Source of the DNA: Streptomyces olivochromogenes
GTDB taxonomy: Bacteria > Actinomycetota > Actinomycetes > Streptomycetales > Streptomycetaceae
Length of the DNA stretch: 58,003 nt
Assembly (NCBI RefSeq): GCF_021538895.1
Contig: NZ_JADDRL010000057.1
Location: 1-58,003, forward strand
Reading direction: 5' to 3'
The position numbers were made by a program, and so were the translations under genes. The notes under the pieces were generated by a model. The model did no database searches, had not been told where the DNA came from, and worked only from the letters and a program-made list of their open reading frames with translations. Below, piece after piece: positions 8,505 through 16,156 of the stretch. Position 1 is the stretch's first letter; the number at the start of each line of letters is the position of its first letter.

Positions 8505-9812
8505 ATGATGTTCACTTCAGCGCGCCGCACACTCCCGGCCGGCATCGCCGCCGTACTTGTAGCCGGAGCGATAGGGCTCGGCGCGAGCGGAGCCGTGGCG
8601 GCTTCGCTCGGCACCCTGGACGTGAGTCCGGCCACCGGCACGGACACCACCGGGATGACCCTCACCACCTCGGCCGGGTGCCCCAGCCCGGCGACCAACC
8701 TCATCGTCTCGGTGACCGGTTCGGGATTCCCGGCGGACGGCCAGATCGTGGTGGGCAATTCACCGATCAGCGCCTACCAGACGTCCGTCGACGGCGGGAT
8801 CGTGGTGCCGCTGACGCAGACCATGCGGGACTACGCGAACACGGCGGGCTTCACCACCCTGCAGGGACGCTACGACTTCACGCTGACCTGCCGGGGAGCC
8901 TTCGGCTCGACCACGTACGGCGACTTCGGCTCGCCGATCTGGTTCACCTCCAACACCGCCTACCAGAACACCGACCCGGCGGGGTCCGTGACCGCCACGA
9001 CGACCACGCTCACGGCCGCTCCGGCGAGCCCGGTCGTCGAGGGCACGTCCGTCAAGCTCACCGCGACGGTCGCGCCGAACACTGCGGCCGGCACGGTGCA
9101 GTTCAAGGACGGCGCCCAGGCACTCGGCAGCCCGGTCCCCGTTTCCTCCGGAACGGCATCGTTGACCACAAGCGCCCTGGCCGTGGGCAGCCACTCGCTG
9201 ACCGCCGAGTTCACACCGTCCGACGCCTCCGCCTACGCTCCCTCCACCTCGGCCGCGCTGCCCTACACCGTCAAGATCAAGGCGCCCCAGGTCGTCACGG
9301 CACCGAAGGTGACCGGCACGGTCAGGGTCGGCTCCACGGTGACGTGCAGCGCCACCTTCAGCGGCGCCACGTCCTACACCTACGCCTGGCTGCGTGACGG
9401 CACCGTGATCGGCGGCGCGACCGGGCGCACCCGCGGCCTCGTCGCCGCCGACTACCCGCACAAGATCGCCTGCCGGGTGACCGCCACCAACAGCACCGGC
9501 AGCACCACCGCGACCAGTCCCTCCGTGACCGTGGCCCTCGGCCCGGCCCTGAAGAACACGGTGCGTCCGTCGATCACCGGAACCCCGCGGGTCGGCAAGC
9601 GCCTCACCGCCAAGCCCGGCAGCTGGAACCCGACGGCCACGTCGTACGGCTACACATGGAAGCGCGACGGGCACGCGATCCGCGGCGCGACGCACTCCAC
9701 GTACGTCCTCACCCGTGGGGACAAGCGCCACCTGATCACGGTGACCGTCGTCGCGAAGCGGGCCGGCTATGCCAACGGGACGATGACGTCCAAGTCGGTG
9801 AGGGTGGGATGA
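8505..9812 (+). CDS. secreted Ig-repeat protein with two-Cys surface domain
   Basis: 435 residues, 21 bases after the LAHTG gene. AGGAG lies 12 bases before the first of two adjacent ATGs. Signal peptide (~1-30); fourth copy of the two-Cys domain (~31-160; SAGCPSPATN, LTCRGAFGS); one Big_3_5-type Ig repeat (~165-260); then two repeats of the surface type that read VGSTVTCSATFSG...YAWLRDG...IGGAT and VGKRLTAKPGSWNP...YTWKRDG...IRGAT (~265-435). There is no anchor or sorting signal, so retention would have to be non-covalent. The stop overlaps the next start as ATGA (9809-9812), tying its translation to the sortase-like protein. Confidence 0.68.
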   Translation: MMFTSARRTLPAGIAAVLVAGAIGLGASGAVAASLGTLDVSPATGTDTTGMTLTTSAGCPSPATNLIVSVTGSGFPADGQIVVGNSPISAYQTSVDGGIVVPLTQTMRDYANTAGFTTLQGRYDFTLTCRGAFGSTTYGDFGSPIWFTSNTAYQNTDPAGSVTATTTTLTAAPASPVVEGTSVKLTATVAPNTAAGTVQFKDGAQALGSPVPVSSGTASLTTSALAVGSHSLTAEFTPSDASAYAPSTSAALPYTVKIKAPQVVTAPKVTGTVRVGSTVTCSATFSGATSYTYAWLRDGTVIGGATGRTRGLVAADYPHKIACRVTATNSTGSTTATSPSVTVALGPALKNTVRPSITGTPRVGKRLTAKPGSWNPTATSYGYTWKRDGHAIRGATHSTYVLTRGDKRHLITVTVVAKRAGYANGTMTSKSVRVG

Positions 9813-10738
9813 CCTCGCCCGGCATCGTGGCGCAGGCTCCCTCCGACGGCGGGTCGCTCGACGACCTGTCGCGGGGGGAGCCCGCCCGGGTACGGCAGAC
9901 CCGCTCGGCCGGCCCCGGGGTGCGTGTCCTCGGGGTCGCGCTGAGCATCCTCGGCGCGCTGCTTCTCGGATTCGTCCTGGATGTCGGCCCGTTGGGCGAC
10001 CTCCGCCATGCCCGTGACCGGCAGGTCGACTACGCCGCCCTCCGGGGCGCCCTAGCCAACGGGGTCGCCCCCGTCGGCGGGGCGGTCCGGCCCGGCACGC
10101 CGGTGGCGGTGCTGGATGTCCCCGCGCTCCATCTGCGCGAGGTCGTCCGGGAGGGCACCACCGCGAAGGACCTGGCCCGGGGTCCGGGGCACCGCCGGGA
10201 CACGCCGCTTCCGGGCCAGGCAGGGGTGAGTGTCGTCATGGGCCGCCAGACGACTTTCGGGGGCCCGTTCCTGCACCTGCGCGAGCTACGTCCGGGGCTG
10301 CAGTTCACGATGACCACGGGTCAGGGCAGGCACACCTTCCGGGTGATCGGTCTGCGCCGGGCCGGAGATCCGCAGCCGCCGGCCCCCGCGGCGGGCCACG
10401 GCCGCCTGACCCTGGTCACGGCGGACGGCACGCCCTTCATGCCCCGGGGCATACTGCGCGTCGACGCGGACCTGGTCTCGCAGGTCCAGGCGGCGGGGGC
10501 CCCGGGCGTGACTCCGGGCGCCCTGCCCGAGGACGAGACGCCGATGGGCGTCCAGCGCTCGGCCTGGCTGCCGTTGGTGCTGTGGGGACAGGCACTCCTG
10601 GCCGCGGCCGCGGCCGTCGCGTGGACCCACGCCCGCTGGGGCCGCCGGCCCACCTGGGTGGTCGGCGTGCCCCTGCTCGGCGCACTCGGCCTCACGGTCG
10701 CCGACCAGGCGGCACAGCTGCTGCCCAACCTGATGTGA
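9809..10738 (+). CDS. sortase-fold membrane protein lacking catalytic His and Cys (pseudo-sortase)
   Basis: 309 residues, starting on the ATGA overlap. The layout is that of class E-type sortases: N-terminal span (~38-60), a sortase barrel with VLDVPALHLREVVREGTT, then VVMGRQTTFGGPF (~142-154) and LTLVTADGTPF (~200-210), and two C-terminal spans. Active sortases have a GHR-type His before TxFGxPF and a TC-type Cys in the TLxTC strand. Here these positions are Arg146 (GRQ) and Ala205 (VTAD), each read directly from the codons. A basic residue near RGILRVDA could still match the active-site Arg. Transpeptidase activity is therefore unlikely. A role as scaffold or binder of LAxTG or WxL-like proteins is an inference. 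Confidence 0.72.
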   Translation: MTSPGIVAQAPSDGGSLDDLSRGEPARVRQTRSAGPGVRVLGVALSILGALLLGFVLDVGPLGDLRHARDRQVDYAALRGALANGVAPVGGAVRPGTPVAVLDVPALHLREVVREGTTAKDLARGPGHRRDTPLPGQAGVSVVMGRQTTFGGPFLHLRELRPGLQFTMTTGQGRHTFRVIGLRRAGDPQPPAPAAGHGRLTLVTADGTPFMPRGILRVDADLVSQVQAAGAPGVTPGALPEDETPMGVQRSAWLPLVLWGQALLAAAAAVAWTHARWGRRPTWVVGVPLLGALGLTVADQAAQLLPNLM

Positions 10739-10769
10739 CACCCGATGTGACGCCGACCGAGGACTTGCC

Positions 10770-11612
10770 TTGACAGACCAGAGCAGTGCCACGGAGACCG
10801 AGACCACCCTTCCCCTCCCGCCGTACTCGGACGGCGCCGGAGCCACCCTGGACACCCGCCGGATCTCTGCCTGGTTCGGTGACCACAAGGTCCTCGACCG
10901 CGTGTCGCTGACCATGCCGGCCGGCCTGGTGACAGCTCTCATCGGCCCCTCCGGCTGCGGCAAGTCGACGTTCCTGCGGATCCTCAACCGCATGCACGAA
11001 CTCATCCCGGCCGCCTCCCTGGCCGGTGAGGTGCTCCTGGACGGCGAGGACATCTACGCCCCTCGTCGCCGTCTGACCGAGACCCGGCGCCGGATAGGCA
11101 TGGTCTTCCAGAAGCCGAATCCCTTCCCCGCGATGTCCATCTACGACAACGTCACCTCGGGCCTCAAGCTCACCGGCACGCATCTGCACGGCGCCGCCCG
11201 CGACGACCTCGTCGAGGAATGCCTCACCAAGGCGGGCCTGTGGCAGGAGGTGCGGACCCGGCTCCGCCAGCCCGGCGGCGCACTCTCCGGCGGCCAACAG
11301 CAACGCCTGTGCATCGCCCGCTCTTTGGCCGTACGCCCCAAGGTCCTGTTGATGGACGAGCCCTGCTCCGCCCTGGACCCGACCTCCACCCTCCGCATCG
11401 AGCAGACGATCCGCGAACTGGCCCGCGAGGTGACGATCGTGATCGTCACCCACAACATGCAGCAGGCCGCCCGCATCTCCGACCAGTGCGCATTCTTCCT
11501 GGCCGAACAGGGCACCCCCGGCGCCATCGTGGAACACGGCCCGACGTCCACGATGTTCTCCACCCCGTCCGACCCTCGCACGGCGGACTACGTGGAGGGC
11601 CGCTTCGGCTGA
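10770..11612 (+). CDS. pstB: PstB-type phosphate ABC transporter ATP-binding protein
   Basis: 280 residues from a TTG start; GAGGA lies about 7 bases upstream. It has Walker A GPSGCGKST (59-67), the signature LSGGQQQRLCIARSLA, Walker B VLLMDEPCSALDP and the switch His in IVTHNMQQA, plus the PstB-like ILNRMHELIP and MVFQKPNPFP segments. Length is close to the usual ~260, with an N-terminal extension of about 25 residues. In normal pst operons this ATPase works with PstC and PstA; neither is in the window after the surface genes, so the permeases must lie upstream or elsewhere. Its place at the end of the surface locus suggests it powers import through the PstS-like proteins, or has been co-opted by this locus. 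Confidence 0.85.
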   Translation: MTDQSSATETETTLPLPPYSDGAGATLDTRRISAWFGDHKVLDRVSLTMPAGLVTALIGPSGCGKSTFLRILNRMHELIPAASLAGEVLLDGEDIYAPRRRLTETRRRIGMVFQKPNPFPAMSIYDNVTSGLKLTGTHLHGAARDDLVEECLTKAGLWQEVRTRLRQPGGALSGGQQQRLCIARSLAVRPKVLLMDEPCSALDPTSTLRIEQTIRELAREVTIVIVTHNMQQAARISDQCAFFLAEQGTPGAIVEHGPTSTMFSTPSDPRTADYVEGRFG

Positions 11613-11619
11613 GTCGCCC

Positions 11620-12465
11620 CTACAGGGCGGCGATGGCGGGGCGCAGGAAATCCGTGGCGAGATTCGAGCGCATGAGTTCCCTGCCTGTCTCGGCACGGGA
11701 ACGCCGCTCATCGGCATGCTCGACGTAGTGACGACAAGTGTCAGTAATCTTGGCGTAGTCGGTGAAAGCCAGACCGGCAGCGTACTGGGCTTCCTCTTCG
11801 GCGTCGCAGCCGTGCTCGGACACTACGAACCTGCCGTTGGCCAACAGGTAGGAAACCCTGACGATCTCAAAGATCTTGGCTTCGTAGAAGTGAACGTTCA
11901 GCACGACCTTTGCTCTGGCCATCAGCGCATCGCGCGCTTCGCCGTACAGGCCGAACCGAGCGACGGCGTTGAGCCCCTCCGAGGCAAGGTGCCGGATCGG
12001 AGCGAGGCGTCGTTCGTTCAATGAACCGATGAAGAGCACATCGATGTCCTCCTCGGCCGCTGATCGCATTTGCTCCAGCTCCGGAACATAGCCGATGGGG
12101 ACATGTTGGACGCCGCCCACACCCATGCGCTCCAGTTCGGTGATGTTACGAGCGCTGTAGTCCCAGGTTTTGTGCTTCCGGAACAAATCCAGTAGACCCC
12201 GCGTGATCCAAGGGGAATCGGGGGAGACCTGATCCAGGTTGTACAGAATATGGTCCTCTGGAAAGAGATCGATCGGGTTCGGGTGATTTGCTAGAAGGTT
12301 GGATCCAAAAATGATGTGCCTGCGTCCGGGCAGTCGAGGGTCATGGGTCAGTACGCTGTCATGCCCAAGGCGCAACAGTGCCAAATGCACGGTTGTGGCG
12401 ACCTCTTTGAAGGCTTCCCAGTGCTGATACCCTGCCGGGCGCAGAATGGTGACTGCGAATCGCAC
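11620..12465 (-). CDS. glycosyltransferase-like protein (CgeB/GT1-like)
   Basis: 281 residues; GTG start with AAGGAG 6 bases upstream. It looks like a CgeB or glycosyltransferase family 1-type protein: a Rossmann-like start (MRFAVTILRP), a middle GxNL region, DVLFIGSLNERR opening the second domain, and a nucleotide-sugar-type site of AKVVLNVHFYEAKIFEIVRV followed by ANGRFVVSEHGCD. The acceptor and sugar are unknown. It converges with pstB, with only 7 bases between stops. Base composition is visibly lower in GC than its neighbours, with many A/T third positions, which suggests transfer. It is not part of the surface locus by strand, but could glycosylate exported products; that is speculation. 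Confidence 0.6.
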   Translation of the reverse strand: MRFAVTILRPAGYQHWEAFKEVATTVHLALLRLGHDSVLTHDPRLPGRRHIIFGSNLLANHPNPIDLFPEDHILYNLDQVSPDSPWITRGLLDLFRKHKTWDYSARNITELERMGVGGVQHVPIGYVPELEQMRSAAEEDIDVLFIGSLNERRLAPIRHLASEGLNAVARFGLYGEARDALMARAKVVLNVHFYEAKIFEIVRVSYLLANGRFVVSEHGCDAEEEAQYAAGLAFTDYAKITDTCRHYVEHADERRSRAETGRELMRSNLATDFLRPAIAAL

Positions 12466-12634
12466 GAACCGCTCCTTCTGGGTAGCTCCATCGCCGACAA
12501 CATAAGCTGCTTTTCGCCCTGGGGCGACTGGTCGATTGCAGTGTCAAGCTTCCTATCGGCGGTAATCCGATCCACCTTGAATTCGCGGGCAGCGGGTTAT
12601 TGAGGCCGCGGTCGCCGATGTCCGGCTGGCGAGA

Positions 12635-13090
12635 ATGGAGTTCGACGGGGCGAGCCAGGGGCTGACGACCGTCGGCCGGCGGCCCTCGGAGCCTCCTGCT
12701 GCAGAAGTGTGGGTCTTTGACGAGGACTTCGCGCGGGTGCTGCTGGTACATCACCGCTGGCGGGGTTGGGTTCCTCCGGGCGGGCGCGTTGAGCCGGGGG
12801 AAACGCCCCGAGAGGGAGCACGCCGCGAGCTCTTCGAGGAAACAGGCGTGGAGGCGGAGCTACTGCCACAACCTGCGGCGGCGACAGTGCGGTCCTATCG
12901 CCCGGAGTGGCCGGCGACTCTTGGACTGTCGTTCGTTGCGATCGTGGATGCCGCAACGCCGTTGGCCACGGAGCGTGGACAGCCGGCAGCCTGGACAGCC
13001 CTGGACGCGGACTGGGCCAGCTACTTCCCCGAGGACGCATCCCGCATCCGCCGACATGCGCGATGGCTGCGCGCGGCCTCCGGCCGTTGA
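12635..13090 (+). CDS. Nudix hydrolase
   Basis: 151 residues. The full Nudix box is visible: GGRVEPGETPREGARRELFEETGVE matches G-x5-E-x7-R-E-x2-E-E-x-G (quoted in part: REL, EETG). This motif binds Mg2+ and cleaves nucleoside-diphosphate-linked substrates. The preceding strand WVFDEDFARVLLVHH and the W-VPPGG entry are typical. The substrate cannot be assigned. The start is the first in-frame ATG after the stop at 12578-12580; no strong ribosome-binding site is seen. It is divergent from the glycosyltransferase-like gene. Confidence 0.85.
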   Translation: MEFDGASQGLTTVGRRPSEPPAAEVWVFDEDFARVLLVHHRWRGWVPPGGRVEPGETPREGARRELFEETGVEAELLPQPAAATVRSYRPEWPATLGLSFVAIVDAATPLATERGQPAAWTALDADWASYFPEDASRIRRHARWLRAASGR

Positions 13091-13239
13091 TGCGAAGCGT
13101 CCACCGAGCCCCTCTGGACCGGACTGCGTGTCTCCACGCGGACCGGCGTGAGACAACCTCCTGTTCGACCCGCCTCCGTTGCTGACCTGCCGACAAACTC
13201 AGGTGCCTGTCCCGGCCGGCGCTGTTACGGTTCCGCATC

Positions 13240-13749
13240 GTGGGTACGGACATCCATGGCGGCATCGAGTTTCGTCACCCCGGCGTCGACACCGACTACT
13301 ACGAGGGCGAGCCGTGGGTGGCCGCCATGGATCTTTGGCCGCTGTACGACGAGACGGACTACGCGGCCTTCGGCTGTCTCTTCGGAGTGCGCAACTACGC
13401 GGGCTTTCAACCCCTCGCGCCAGAGCGTGGCCTTCCCGTCGATCTGTCGAGCGGGATGCGCGAGAAGTTGGGGAGGTGCGTTGCGGAGGGCGGCCTGTAC
13501 GGCGCGAGCTGGGTCAGCTGGGCGGAGCTGGCATCTATGGATCTCGCGGCCGCGTCGCCCACGGATCTGCACAGCGCGACGGAACGTGTGGGGCGGAGCG
13601 CCGACGGAGTGATGTGCACATACGAACCGCGGACCGTCGGTACTGTCCTGGGTCCTGGAACGGACTGGCCGCATGTCTTCGCCGTGATGAAGGCTCTGGC
13701 AGGCCGCTTCGGTGACGACGGCGTCCGCCTGGTCGTGGCGTTCGACTGA
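13240..13749 (+). CDS. hypothetical protein of the GTDIHG type
   Basis: 169 residues from a GTG start. It opens MGTDIHGGIEFR, a signature resembling the MGxDIHxxxE opening of small uncharacterised proteins in phages and bacteria. It is rich in Trp, Tyr and acidic residues and has no signal peptide or membrane span. No function is known to me. It is a single gene followed by a strong hairpin at 13787-13814, facing the convergent lipoprotein gene. The phage link is from recall of the opening motif and is weak. Confidence 0.65.
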   Translation: MGTDIHGGIEFRHPGVDTDYYEGEPWVAAMDLWPLYDETDYAAFGCLFGVRNYAGFQPLAPERGLPVDLSSGMREKLGRCVAEGGLYGASWVSWAELASMDLAAASPTDLHSATERVGRSADGVMCTYEPRTVGTVLGPGTDWPHVFAVMKALAGRFGDDGVRLVVAFD

Positions 13750-13786
13750 CCGGACAGAGCCTCCTCATTTCACACAACGCCCTGGT

Positions 13787-13814
13787 TGACCGCCGGGGCT
13801 GAGCCCGGCGGTCA
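13787..13814. terminator. bidirectional hairpin terminator between convergent genes
   Basis: A perfect 11-base inverted repeat (TGACCGCCGGG / CCCGGCGGTCA) with a 6-base loop sits between the stop at 13749 and the stop of the convergent gene at 13852. It can serve both transcripts. Confidence 0.7.
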
Positions 13815-13851
13815 CGTCGGACGCCGTATTCGGACCGGGTCAGGCCGGCCG

Positions 13852-14637
13852 TCAGGCTCTCAGCCGCTCCCGGTCTCCCATCACCACGACGGGGTGAAGG
13901 CGGGGATCCAGGGTGTGCAGCAGGGTCTTCATCGCGGACTCGGGAACGGTGACACAGGCAGACGTGCCGTCGCCGTGGTCCAGGTGCAGCCATATGCCGC
14001 CACCCTTCTCCACTCCCTGGGGACGGCTCCAGTCGAACGGTGGGACACCCTTGAGCCGGTTGTAGTCGATGGCGATGACGTAGTCGAAGTCGTGGGCGTG
14101 CTCGTCGCCCTCCTCCGTCATGGACGCGAAGGCGTTGTCGTCGTACCAGTAGGGCAAGCGGCTGCCCGGATCACTAAGAGACCCTCCCGCATCCGTCAGC
14201 GAGAACGCACCGACGGGACTGCGCTCGTCATCCATGTGGTGGTCGGTCGTCCAGCCCAGCCTGCCGTTGTGTGCGGGCCAACTGCCCGCACGTTTCCAGG
14301 CCGTGGCCTTTTTCTCGTAGAGCACGACGGTGCTTTCGGCGGAGTCCCGGCCATCGCCATAGACGACCACCGCCTGGCGGGTGTCGGCCGGTACGCGCTT
14401 CCACATGCGGCTTCCGACGCCCGGAACGCGCGGGCCCGCTTCCGGTCCGGGGGAGCCGGGTGCCGCCGGGTTGTTGACACCCGGCGCGCCGACGCGGCTC
14501 GTGTGCTCGTCGGATCCGGCGCATGCCGAGGTGCCGGCCAGCAGGACACCGCAGGCAAGAGCCGCAGCAAGGGCAGGACGCGCGTCGCCGCGCCGCGTCG
14601 GCAGGGGACAGGGCCGTATGAGAGTAGATATCCGCAT
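13852..14637 (-). CDS. L,D-transpeptidase (YkuD)-like exported lipoprotein
   Basis: 261 residues from the ATG at 14637, with AGGA about 9 bases upstream; a longer GTG start at 14670 is possible. The N-terminus has basic residues, a hydrophobic stretch and a lipobox-like AGTSAC, although Thr at -3 is atypical. The mature part has a YkuD-like layout: QAVVVYGDG, VGAFSLTDAGG, then WLHLDHGDGTSACVTVP, where the His and Cys fit the catalytic HxxxG...GC pattern. Such proteins make 3-3 cross-links or attach proteins to peptidoglycan on the outer face of the membrane. The active-site spacing is not standard, so activity is probable but unproven. Confidence 0.65.
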   Translation of the reverse strand: MRISTLIRPCPLPTRRGDARPALAAALACGVLLAGTSACAGSDEHTSRVGAPGVNNPAAPGSPGPEAGPRVPGVGSRMWKRVPADTRQAVVVYGDGRDSAESTVVLYEKKATAWKRAGSWPAHNGRLGWTTDHHMDDERSPVGAFSLTDAGGSLSDPGSRLPYWYDDNAFASMTEEGDEHAHDFDYVIAIDYNRLKGVPPFDWSRPQGVEKGGGIWLHLDHGDGTSACVTVPESAMKTLLHTLDPRLHPVVVMGDRERLRA

Positions 14638-14762
14638 GATCAGGATCCTGTGGCGGGACGGCCCCGGCACGCATCCGGAGACGGCAACCGGCCTAACGGC
14701 CGCGCTGTGCCCGGCGCCATTGCCTCGGGGGCGACGTGGTCGGCCATTTCACAGGTCGTGCG

Positions 14763-15164
14763 ATGATCGGGATCGTGAGCTTTGGCACGGGATCGGGTGC
14801 TGTGGCCCGCGGGGGCGATGGTCCTGGTGGGGCCGGGGTGGTGGTTCGTCAGGCACTGTTCGATCGGCTCCAGGGGTCGGCTCGGGTCACGGTCGTGTCC
14901 GCGCCCGCGGGGAGCGGCAAGACAGTGCTGCTGCGGTCCTGGGCAGGACAGGCGAACCTGGCGGGGCGAGCCGCGTGGGTCGGGGTGGGGGCCGATGAGC
15001 AGGATCCGCAGGGGTTCCGGTCGAGATCCGGACCTCACATCGCCCGCATGCCACGGCAGAACTCCGCGACGGACGACATGAAGTCCGCGCCGTGGTCGAA
15101 TCTGACCCGCCGGACCGCCGTCGTGGTCGGCACTGTCAGCCGATGCGCGCTCCCGTGCCGCTGA
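14763..15164 (+). pseudogene. truncated LuxR-family (LAL/MalT-type) regulator
   Basis: The frame reads the start of a large ATP-binding LuxR regulator: VVRQALFDRLQ, then the P-loop SAPAGSGKTVLLRSWA, then WVGVGADEQDPQGF, where LAL proteins normally continue DPxxFW into an ATPase of several hundred residues. Homology is lost abruptly at about 15020 and the frame ends after another ~45 unrelated codons. Normal LAL proteins are about 900 residues, so some 90% is missing. The unrelated tail overlaps a possible transposase remnant on the other strand (15035-15136) and the end of phzF, suggesting deletion by an inserted element. Confidence 0.65.
15035..15136 (-). pseudogene. possible transposase/integrase catalytic-domain remnant
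   Basis: The minus-strand frame ending in TGA at 15035-15037 reads VRRVRFDHGADFMSSVAEF. It resembles the second-Asp motif of DDE integrase/transposase cores (xxDHGxDF). Only about 33 codons remain and no ends or start are visible. It lies exactly where the LAL regulator loses homology. The call rests on a short motif and could be chance. Confidence 0.3.
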
Positions 15165-16011
15165 CCCGAACGCGCGGGTCACCCGTGCGCAGTGTCACCG
15201 TGAGTTCTCCGGGTCGGCCCAGGTCCTCGCCCTGGTGCAGGGTGAGGAGGGCGTCCTGGGGGACCAGGCCGAGCTCACGGGCGTACGCGCCGAACGCGGC
15301 GGCCGCGGCGCCGGTCGCCGGGTCTTCGACGACGCCGCCGACGGGGAACGGGTCACGGACATGGAAGACGGTGGCCGACTCCCGCCACACCAACTGGACG
15401 GTGGTCAGGTCCAAGCGGTGCATGAGGGCTTCGAGACGCGCGAAGTCGTACGCGAGATCAGCCAGACGCGCGCGTGTTGCCGCCGCGAGAACGAGGTGGC
15501 GGGCGCCGGCGAAGGCGATACGGGGCGGGAAGGCCGGGTCGAGGTCGGTGGCCGGCCAGTCGAGCGCGGCGAGCGCCTCTGCGAGGTCGGCGTCGGCGAT
15601 GTCCTCGATGTGCGGCTCGACACTGGTGAGGGTGGCCTTGACCGTCCCGCCTTCCGCGACCACCTCCACCGGCACGGTGCCGACGGGCGTCGCGAACAGC
15701 AGCTTGCCGGGGCCCGTCCGCTCGGCGAGCGCGACGGCGGTGGCGACGGTGGCGTGCCCGCAGAACGGCACCTCGGCCTTGGGGCTGAAGTAGCGAATGC
15801 TGTAAGCCCGTTCCTCCTGGCCGCCGAGGCCCTCCGGGGGCGCGGTCAGGAACGCTGACTCCGAGTATCCGAGGTCGGCGGCGATGGCCAGCATGTCGCT
15901 GTCGTCCAGATCGGTGGCGTCCAGCACGACACCGGCGGGATTTCCGCCGTCGGGGGTGCTGGAGAAGGCGGTGTATCGGAGAACCTCGGGCCGCGGTGCG
16001 TTCGTCGTCAT
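15136..16011 (-). CDS. PhzF-family isomerase/epimerase
   Basis: 291 residues from ATG at 16011, the usual PhzF length; the open frame upstream is not conserved-looking. Family motifs are clear: YTAFSSTPDGGNPAGVVLDA at the start, LGYSESAFL with the catalytic-type Glu, YFSPKAEVPFCGHATVA, and DPATGAAAAAFGAYARELG near the end. PhzF-like proteins are diaminopimelate-epimerase-fold isomerases. Members outside phenazine clusters have unassigned substrates, and no phenazine genes are nearby. No clear ribosome-binding site is seen. Its stop is within 30 bases of the broken LAL gene. Confidence 0.88.
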   Translation of the reverse strand: MTTNAPRPEVLRYTAFSSTPDGGNPAGVVLDATDLDDSDMLAIAADLGYSESAFLTAPPEGLGGQEERAYSIRYFSPKAEVPFCGHATVATAVALAERTGPGKLLFATPVGTVPVEVVAEGGTVKATLTSVEPHIEDIADADLAEALAALDWPATDLDPAFPPRIAFAGARHLVLAAATRARLADLAYDFARLEALMHRLDLTTVQLVWRESATVFHVRDPFPVGGVVEDPATGAAAAAFGAYARELGLVPQDALLTLHQGEDLGRPGELTVTLRTGDPRVRVSGTGARIG

Positions 16012-16156
16012 GATCGCGGTAACGCGGGGCGGGTGCACGGCTATTCCGGGGACGTCGACGGAGCCTACGGGTGTGACGAGCACGCCATCGAGGGCAGCCC
16101 GCCCGGCTGGGTGTGTCGCGGCCGTTCCCGGCCGGGCGGTCATTCTTCGCGAGCGG

